This document shows, in pieces, positions 14,848 to 20,276 of a stretch of DNA of 20,276 nt (position 1 is the stretch's first letter; each line of letters begins with the position of its first letter). Origin of the DNA: an uncultured Methanobrevibacter sp. (GTDB lineage: Archaea; Methanobacteriota; Methanobacteria; Methanobacteriales; Methanobacteriaceae). The notes beneath the pieces are model-generated. The model saw only the letters and a list, made by a program, of their open reading frames with translations, ran no database searches and was not told where the DNA came from. Location of the stretch: the NCBI RefSeq assembly GCF_900314695.1, contig NZ_OMWD01000034.1:1-20276 (forward strand), written 5' to 3'. A program made the position numbers and the translations under genes.

Positions 14848-17790
14848 TTAAATTATGCCAAGTTTTTTAGCTGTATTTTCATCTACTTTACCAGTTACCT
14901 TAAGTCCATAGTCTTTTTGGAACTCTTTGACGGATCTGACAGTGCAATCTCCATAGATTCCATCAACTTTCAAGTAATGGCCTTGGTATGTGAGATAGTA
15001 GCCATTGTTTTTCAAAGCCCTTTGGATTTTTTTAACCATTGCTGAGTCTTTGCTTCCTTTAGAAACAGTTTTAAAAACAATTTTGACAGTTATTTTTGCC
15101 TTTTTGGATACCTTATTGTAGTATTTGTTTCCATTATAAGTTATAGTTGCTTTGAATGTTCCTTTTTTGTTCAGCTTGGTGATCTTGAATGTTGCTTTTC
15201 CTTTAGAATTGGTTTTTGCAGCATATGTTTTACCTTTTACTTTCAAGGTGACTTTTGCATTCATGATTGCTTTGCCCTTATTATCCTTTAAGGAAATTGT
15301 GTACTTTTTGGTTTTTGTAGTTGTCTTAAAGGTTTTTGCCTTGGCAGTTATTTTAGGAGTTGCCTTTTTGACTGTGACCTTGACGCTTTTAGTTGAGTTG
15401 TCATAATTGGTGTTGCCGTTGAATGCTATTTTAGCAGCATATGTTTTAGGAACCATTCCCTTAATAGATACTTTAACCTGACCATTTTTATCAGTAGTGT
15501 ATTTTTTAGCGCCATTCAAGTTGACTGTTATTTGAGCACCACTAATCGCATTGCCATTAATATCCGTTAAAGTAATGAGCATATTTTTATTAACATTGAA
15601 AATTGCAGTTACCGGATTTGCTGTCAATTGAGTAGGAAGCTTTTTAACCATGAGGTTAATTGTGTGTTTGGCGCCACCCATTGAAGCGGTTACACCAGCA
15701 ATTCCACTGGTGGTTGAATCAAATTCAATAGCCTCTCCCAAAGAAGCAAAAGTATCGTTAACATCCCCATTTGTTGCAGTAATTGTTAACTCAACAGAAC
15801 CCAAAAGATAATGTTCATATATCTCGCCTGAAGTTGAATTATAATTATACAAAAGGAATACAACATTTGAGGTATCAAAAACAGTGATATTATTAGGACT
15901 TGCTGTTGCGTTTAAAAACAGCCAGGTATCATAATCCACATCACCCTTTATATTAGGTTGTGCATCATAATTGGTTGCATTATTTCCAAACCAATTATAA
16001 TCGGCATTGAGTCCTTTACCCGCCATGATTTCATATGTACTTTCATTATTTAAGAAAACATTGTTATTCACGTTTGTATTATTTGATGAATTGATTGCAA
16101 TTGTTGATTCAACAATATTTCCTAAGAAAACACCATCGCTTATATTTGTATCATTTGCAAAATTCAATCTTATTACTGCATTTCCAGTATTATTAACAAA
16201 TATTGCTTCAAAATTGGAATTGATTGTACCGTTAACATCGATTACAGCACCATATGCACTGTTATTGATGAAATAAGATCTGATAACCTTATCTTCCGAC
16301 ATATTTTTGGAAATGTGAATTGCACTACCCTCAATGTCTGCCTGATTTTGAATGAAAAATGTATTTTCCAGCATGTTCCTTTTTGAATTATCAAAAGATA
16401 ATGCACCACCATTTTTACCTGCAGTATTGTTTATAAAAGCAGTTTCAAAGAAAATGACATATTTTGCATCATCATCCACATTTATTGCACCACCATTGCC
16501 TGCAGCACTATTGTTTATAAATAAGACATTGTCAAAAACAACACCTGCCAAATTCGCATAAACATTTATGCATCCACCATCGACAGAAAGTGCAGAATTA
16601 TTGATGAAAACACATTTGTTATAGGTTTCAGAATCTGAATAGCCTCTATTGTATATTGCACCACCATTATTGGTAGCAACATTACCTATAAATACAGTAT
16701 TATTGTATTTATTGTAATTGGAATTTCTATAACTGTATAATGCTCCACCATTTGCTTTAGCAGAGTTGTTGACAAATACACAATTGTTTAATGTATTTCG
16801 CTCTATATTTCTGGAATAGTATATTGCACCACCATGATTAGAAGCGGAGTTATTAATAAACACACATGTTTCAAAGGAGTTGTAGTTAGAATATCCATAA
16901 CCGTTAAATGCTCCACCGTTTTTAGCCCTGTTGTTGATGAAAGTGGAATTTGCATATGAATTATTGTCATTAACATTATGATCAGTGTTTATAGCTCCCC
17001 CACCATTTGCAGCATGATTATTTAAAAATGTGAGATTATTGAAAGTTGTTTTTGTTAATTGTGCATGGAAATTGATTGCTCCACCATCTGCTCCATTTGC
17101 TCTATTATTGGAAAAAGCTATATTTTCAAACAGATTTCCACTGGAATTGATTAAAAAATAAATTGCACCACCATTTTTAGCGGCAATATTTGATGCAAAT
17201 TCAGAATTTTTGACAGTGCTATTAATGAATGCACCTTTGGCATATATTGCACCACCATTCTGTGTAGCAGTGTTGTTTATAAATTTACAGTTATCAATCC
17301 CAATGCCTGAAACATCTCCGTTCAATATTATTGCTCCACCGAGGTTTGAATTTCCGTTCATAAATGTGATATTATTTAAAATAACATTATTCAAAGAAGT
17401 TATATTGAATATCCTGGATTGTCCCATACCATTTATTGTAAAACCGTTACCGTTAATAGTTATTGGATTTGTTATGGTTATTCCATTATTTGAAAATGAA
17501 TCATCATAAGCATAATTATTTTCAAGATTTACCACACCTCCAACACCCACAGCATCGATTTTTGTTTGTAAATCACTAAATGTTCCATTATCAATTTTGC
17601 CGATTATTTCTTTTTCATTTACTTGTTTTACTGCATCATCATTTGAATATGATTGTATTTCATTTCCAGACATATCCGAATCTACTGTTGCAATATCTGT
17701 TGTATTTTCAACGGCACTTACCGCTGAAATCGCCAATAAAGCTACAAATAATAGTAGACCTATGATGAAAAACTTATTTTTGTAGTACAT
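14848..17790 (-). CDS. Adhesin-like beta-helix protein with Ig-like repeats and peptidoglycan-binding-like domain
   Basis: The 980-residue product starts with a signal peptide (about 1-27). About 75-600 is a run of beta-helix rungs of the form NNxAxxNGGAIYxxxNSxxNxFxNxVFxNN. A linker (about 600-715) and two Ig-like repeats (about 720-908, for example FNGNTNYDNSTKSVKVTVKK and TYNGNKYYNKVSKKAKITVK) follow. The last 70 residues look like a PG_binding_1 domain (SKDSAMVKKIQRALKNNGYY, VDGIYGDCTVRSVKEFQ, GLKVTGKVDENTAKKLGI). In this pseudomurein-walled archaeon the end probably holds the protein to the wall, with the beta-helix facing out. That role is inferred. GGAGGT six bases before the ATG supports the start. 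The stop is followed by a strong terminator. Confidence 0.9.
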   Translation of the reverse strand: MYYKNKFFIIGLLLFVALLAISAVSAVENTTDIATVDSDMSGNEIQSYSNDDAVKQVNEKEIIGKIDNGTFSDLQTKIDAVGVGGVVNLENNYAYDDSFSNNGITITNPITINGNGFTINGMGQSRIFNITSLNNVILNNITFMNGNSNLGGAIILNGDVSGIGIDNCKFINNTATQNGGAIYAKGAFINSTVKNSEFASNIAAKNGGAIYFLINSSGNLFENIAFSNNRANGADGGAINFHAQLTKTTFNNLTFLNNHAANGGGAINTDHNVNDNNSYANSTFINNRAKNGGAFNGYGYSNYNSFETCVFINNSASNHGGAIYYSRNIERNTLNNCVFVNNSAKANGGALYSYRNSNYNKYNNTVFIGNVATNNGGAIYNRGYSDSETYNKCVFINNSALSVDGGCINVYANLAGVVFDNVLFINNSAAGNGGAINVDDDAKYVIFFETAFINNTAGKNGGALSFDNSKRNMLENTFFIQNQADIEGSAIHISKNMSEDKVIRSYFINNSAYGAVIDVNGTINSNFEAIFVNNTGNAVIRLNFANDTNISDGVFLGNIVESTIAINSSNNTNVNNNVFLNNESTYEIMAGKGLNADYNWFGNNATNYDAQPNIKGDVDYDTWLFLNATASPNNITVFDTSNVVFLLYNYNSTSGEIYEHYLLGSVELTITATNGDVNDTFASLGEAIEFDSTTSGIAGVTASMGGAKHTINLMVKKLPTQLTANPVTAIFNVNKNMLITLTDINGNAISGAQITVNLNGAKKYTTDKNGQVKVSIKGMVPKTYAAKIAFNGNTNYDNSTKSVKVTVKKATPKITAKAKTFKTTTKTKKYTISLKDNKGKAIMNAKVTLKVKGKTYAAKTNSKGKATFKITKLNKKGTFKATITYNGNKYYNKVSKKAKITVKIVFKTVSKGSKDSAMVKKIQRALKNNGYYLTYQGHYLKVDGIYGDCTVRSVKEFQKDYGLKVTGKVDENTAKKLGII

Positions 17791-17899
17791 TAATTACCTC
17801 CATATTATATTATAATGAATATTTTATTAAATAATTATGGTAAAATAAATTATTAATTTTACATTTAATAGTCACATATGCAACTGTCTAAAATATTAA

Positions 17900-17904
17900 G
17901 TAAC
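17900..17904. repeat. Target site duplication GTAAC, left copy
   Basis: Same five bases as 19756-19760 outside the right end. Because GTAAC is close to its own complement, the exact IS boundary could shift by a base or two. Confidence 0.7.
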
Positions 17905-17924
17905 GAGTGTTGGCAGAAATTATT
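17905..17924. repeat. Left terminal inverted repeat of the IS
   Basis: 20 bases identical to the complement of 19736-19755. The match breaks down immediately inside. Confidence 0.9.
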
Positions 17925-17975
17925 AGATTTTGAACATTTTTCATTTACTCCATTTAGATCTTTTTAATATTTTTT

Positions 17976-19430
17976 TTAAGATAGTGATATGAATTTTATT
18001 GAACTAATAACCGAGTGTAAATCCATTTTATTCACTTTAATAAGATTAAACAATCTTATTAAGTTGTAGGAAGCTACAATTGTGAACATTAGGTTTTGTA
18101 CTCTTTTTAATCCAATTATTGGAAGGCAATCATAGTTGTAAATTCTTTTGAAAGTCCCATTATGTGCTTCAACAGTCTTTGAACGTAACTTATAGTCTTT
18201 TATTCCATCTTTAGTGGACATTAATCTTTCAACTTTGTACGTAACTTCGTGAACATACCTAGTTATTGTTCTATGATTAGTTGTGTAGCATTTTCCTTTA
18301 TATTTGCAATTTTTGCAGGCTTGATAGTTGGAATAGACCAATTTGATTTTATTTCCCCCACCTTTTTCTTGTGGAGCATGATATGCCCCATCAAGAGTTA
18401 ATTCTTCATTATTGGGACAAATGAAAACATTTTTATATTCATCAAAAACAAAATAATCTATAGCAAATGGATTGTCAGGTAGATTACCTGAATTCTCTCT
18501 ATTTTGCTGTTTTGTTGGAATTAAAGCAGTTATACCTAATTCCTCGAGATATTACAAATTTGCTAGTGTTGAATAGATTGTATCCGCGCTAATTTTTTGG
18601 GGTTTAATTTGTAAATTAACGAGGATTTGATTCATTAATGCAGGAATTTGATAATGATCCGTGGGATTTTGAACTGCATTAACTCCACATATTAACTTTG
18701 ATTTGGTATCAGTGCCCAATTGAATGTTAAATGAAAATTTAGGATACTTTTGCCCATTATCTTTAACTTTCATCAGTCGAGCATCATGATCATTCAAAGC
18801 CAACGACACCTGGCCAGAATAATCCAACAACTGCCACCAATAAAAAAGAATTTCAATTTTTTCTCCATCATTTTTTGATTTATCGTCTAAAAATTTTCGT
18901 GCTGTTCGTCTAAGCTTTTTAATTTCATCTTTAATTAATTCTTCGACCATATAATGCTTTATTAATAAACTAATGTCCTTTTCTTTGATTATATTGAATG
19001 AAGAATTGTAAGCATTTTTTATTGTTCCATCAATTGCAATATGTTCAAAATCTGTTAATCCAATTTTATTAGCCACAATTAGGATAAAACTAATAATTAA
19101 TTGGTAAATTGATTGAAAATACTTACAATAATCACGTATTGTTCTGTCACTTGGTTCTATGGCATGTGAAATTAAATTATACAAGTGATTGTACTTCGCA
19201 TTATAAGCCAGTTCCACAGTGCTTGTTATTTTATTTATATATCCATAAAAAATTAGTTTTATCATATCTTTAAGGTCAAAAGGTGGTTTTCCAACATTGG
19301 AAATTTTTCGTTCGATTTTAAAGAAATTAAAAGTACCCTCAACGATAGTTGATGCAAGATACATTAGCTGAAATTCATCTTCCATTTCCTCTATTTCCCT
19401 ACTTTTATCGCTCAAAATATAGTTATTCAA
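17976..19430 (-). pseudogene. IS1182-like transposase interrupted by one in-frame stop
   Basis: Transposase that cuts and joins the element ends. One frame runs from 19430 (TTG start, weak ribosome binding site) to 17976, broken only by a TAA at 18552-18554 right after the SADTIYSTLAN motif. The first part holds the helix-turn-helix-like N-terminal region (PFDLKDMIKLIFYGY) and the first catalytic Asp (HIAIDGT). The second Asp is in SADTIYS. Beyond the stop the frame continues without shift through YLEELGITALIPTKQ, a zinc-knuckle-like CKNCKYKGKC, and the likely catalytic Glu in SKTVEAHNGTFKRI. About 484 codons would be full length. A TTG at 18341 opens the second piece but is probably not a real start. 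The element may still move if another copy supplies the enzyme. Confidence 0.85.
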
Positions 19431-19735
19431 AATTATATCAATTAAAAACTCCTATATTGAATTAAATAATTATAGATTTGACTATAATTAATTATATATT
19501 TGTTATTTCTAATATAAATAGATTTAAATAACTTATAGTTAGAATAATTAGTGATAAAGTATTAAAATTAAATATTAATAATTTTAATAAATAATTAGAT
19601 TAAATTACCTGCAACAAGATGATTAATTTAAAAAATAGTAAGTATTCATGGAAAAAAATTTGCACAAATTAAAATTGAACAAAATTTAATAAAAATAGAA
19701 AAAATAGGATAAAAATTGAATTAGATTTAAAGCTC
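19431..19735. other. Gene-free 5' part of the IS, AT-rich leader
   Basis: About 305 bases between the transposase start and the right terminal repeat hold no open frame of note. A 9-bp inverted repeat, TAATTATAG and CTATAATTA with six bases between (19467-19490), lies 37-60 bases before the transposase start. It could be a leader hairpin or a transposase site. Several TATA-like stretches prevent picking one promoter. Confidence 0.5.
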
Positions 19736-19755
19736 AATAATTTCTGCCAACACTC
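19736..19755. repeat. Right terminal inverted repeat of the IS
   Basis: Complement of 17905-17924. It is followed by the target copy GTAAC. Confidence 0.9.
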
Positions 19756-19760
19756 GTAAC
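19756..19760. repeat. Target site duplication GTAAC, right copy
   Basis: Matches the five bases just outside the left end of the IS. Confidence 0.7.
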
Positions 19761-20023
19761 TTTTAAAAAAAAAAGAGTCTGAAAAATTCTATCTTAGAAG
19801 ACATTTCGACCTAAATTTACCATTATTTAAAATCCCAAAATGGGAAAATTACCTGATGATACACACATACGAACTTGCGAAAAGTGCTTCGCTCCAAAGG
19901 TAGGATTAAAATAGTGAATGTAATGATGCGGTAAACTAAAAACTGAAGAACAAAAGCATGAATAAAATAGGCATCCACATTGAATAATGATATGAAAAAA
20001 TTTAGTAAAAAAATAAAAAATTA
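19761..20023. other. Intergenic stretch between the IS and the interrupted adhesin tail
   Basis: I see no credible gene. There is a small stem TCCCA-AAA-TGGGA near 19843-19857 and GCGAA-N6-TTCGC near 19877-19893. A 24-codon plus-strand frame starts in the first stem and has no ribosome binding site. Before the IS landed, this DNA was the upstream region of the 980-residue adhesin-like gene. Confidence 0.4.
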
Positions 20024-20044
20024 GTAGGATGCAGATGCATCTAC
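20005..20044 (-). terminator. Terminator after the interrupted adhesin tail, stop codon inside the stem
   Basis: GTAG(G)ATGCA pairs with TGCATCTAC (one bulged G, 2-base loop). The stem includes the TAG stop. The minus strand then reads TAATTTTTTATTTTTTT. Confidence 0.6.
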
Positions 20045-20177
20045 TTTTTAATTTTTACAGTTTTCTTAACAGTGTCTTTCAAGTATGTTACCTGATAAGT
20101 AACTTTTTTGCCAACTTTAAGTTTTTTGAAACCATTGTTTTTGATTTTGAATGTTGCAATAGCTTTTTTGTTGTTAA
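20041..20177 (-). pseudogene. C-terminal tail of an adhesin-like protein, cut by a mobile element
   Basis: The minus strand encodes about 45 residues, AIATFKIKNNGFKKLKVG, then KKVTYQVTYLKDTVKKTVKIKK and a stop. This is the closing half of the Ig-like surface-protein repeat type seen in the 980-residue neighbour. No start exists. At 20178 the sequence changes to what looks like the right end of an IS200/IS605 element, which entered the gene while it was being read in this frame. The front part of the gene, if still present, lies beyond the window. A stem-type terminator overlaps the stop codon. Confidence 0.65.
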
Positions 20178-20184
20178 TTGAACC

Positions 20185-20208
20185 TCTCCGGCTTGTAGAA
20201 GCCGGAGA
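20185..20208 (-). ncRNA. Right-end hairpin, possible 3' scaffold of an omega-RNA
   Basis: Ten paired bases with a 4-base loop just before the TTCAA border. In TnpB elements the omega-RNA covers the end of tnpB and this right-end structure, and its guide is the flanking host DNA. Here that reading is an inference from the partial element. Confidence 0.35.
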
Positions 20209-20211
20209 TTC

Positions 20212-20276
20212 TTAGGCCATGCCTATTTTTTCGTCAAAGCATTTCCATTCATAATAATATGTGGATTTTCCTTGAC
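20212..20276 (-). CDS. Possible C terminus of a TnpB-type protein (partial)
   Basis: Only 21 codons are visible, ending ...YYYEWKCFDEKIGMA before TAA. A second frame, ending in NGNALTKK at 20223, is also open, so the frame is not certain. The call rests on the position just before the right-end hairpin, not on recognised motifs. Confidence 0.25.
   Translation of the reverse strand, partial: QGKSTYYYEWKCFDEKIGMA

Larger units (their letters stand above)
17905..19755 (-). mobile_element. Complete IS1182-like insertion sequence, 1851 bp
   Basis: The ends are perfect 20-bp inverted repeats, GAGTGTTGGCAGAAATTATT at 17905-17924 and its complement at 19736-19755. The element is flanked by the 5-bp direct repeat GTAAC (17900-17904 and 19756-19760), a target duplication. 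It carries one transposase gene read on the minus strand and broken by a stop codon. Length and transposase type fit the IS1182 family. The intact ends and matching target copies point to a fairly recent insertion. Confidence 0.85.
20178..20276 (-). mobile_element. Right end of an IS200/IS605-like (TnpB-type) element, partial
   Basis: On the minus strand a GAAT is followed by a perfect 10-bp hairpin (CTCCGGCTT arm, loop CTAC). The sequence GAGGTTCAA follows directly and abuts the adhesin tail. A hairpin shortly before a terminal TCAA, a few bases after the end of an open frame, is the typical right end of IS200/IS605 elements. The local GC richness of the stem stands out in this AT-rich DNA. 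The left end and most of the element lie outside. Confidence 0.6.

Noticed and set aside
19853..19917. 24-codon plus-strand frame with a CxxC motif downstream of the IS
   Set aside because: Too short, has no ribosome binding site, and starts inside a small stem.
1..20276. A defence island or phage region
   Set aside because: No restriction, toxin-antitoxin, CRISPR-Cas, integrase or phage structural gene is visible. The only mobile signals are the IS1182-like element and the putative IS200/IS605 end.

Overview
The window looks like the genome of a gut- or rumen-type methanogen of the Methanobacteriales, most likely a Methanobrevibacter. It is AT-rich with A/T-only spacers and carries methenyl-H4MPT cyclohydrolase (Mch, methanogenesis). 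It also has two large adhesin-like beta-helix proteins, paired rubrerythrins, a bile salt hydrolase and archaeal TATA/Shine-Dalgarno signals. Genus assignment rests on gene content and style, not on a search. Nearly all genes lie on the minus strand, so the text reads from high to low coordinates.

Left part (1-4600): the 3' part of a giant secreted beta-helix adhesin-like gene. It is built of 5-rung modules of about 122 residues. The frame is broken near position 446 by a 65-bp deletion relative to a neighbouring tandem copy, and the coding sequence continues in another frame off the window edge. Next (4739-7250) is a two-gene operon, a NAMPT-type phosphoribosyltransferase followed by a choloylglycine hydrolase-family enzyme. 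The hydrolase true start exposes Cys2, and a 39-bp copy of its 3' end lies downstream.

Middle (7300-13300): two tandem rubrerythrins for peroxide defence, a DUF4013-type membrane protein, mch, a small membrane-anchored Ig-like protein, and a nitroreductase translationally coupled to a ClC-type chloride transporter with a TrkA_C domain. Several of these genes end in hairpin plus oligo-T terminators, some with the stop codon inside the stem, and have small inverted repeats near the inferred transcription starts.

Right part (13300-20276): a decayed UbiB/ABC1-kinase-like pseudogene (the only plus-strand gene), a small secreted Asn/Thr/Gly-rich membrane-anchored protein, and a 980-residue adhesin-like protein ending in Ig-like repeats and a peptidoglycan-binding-like domain. 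Upstream of it is a complete IS1182-like insertion sequence (1851 bp, 20-bp inverted ends, 5-bp target duplication) whose transposase has one in-frame stop. At the window end is the tail of another adhesin-like gene, cut in frame by what looks like the right end of an IS200/IS605 (TnpB-type) element.

The theme is a surface-protein and mobile-element landscape around a few housekeeping genes. I see no CRISPR array, tRNA, rRNA or recognised defence cassette, and no clearly new system. The most interesting points are the adhesin frameshift next to exact repeats, the putative IS605 right end with a predictable omega-RNA guide, the duplicated hydrolase tail, and the candidate operators.
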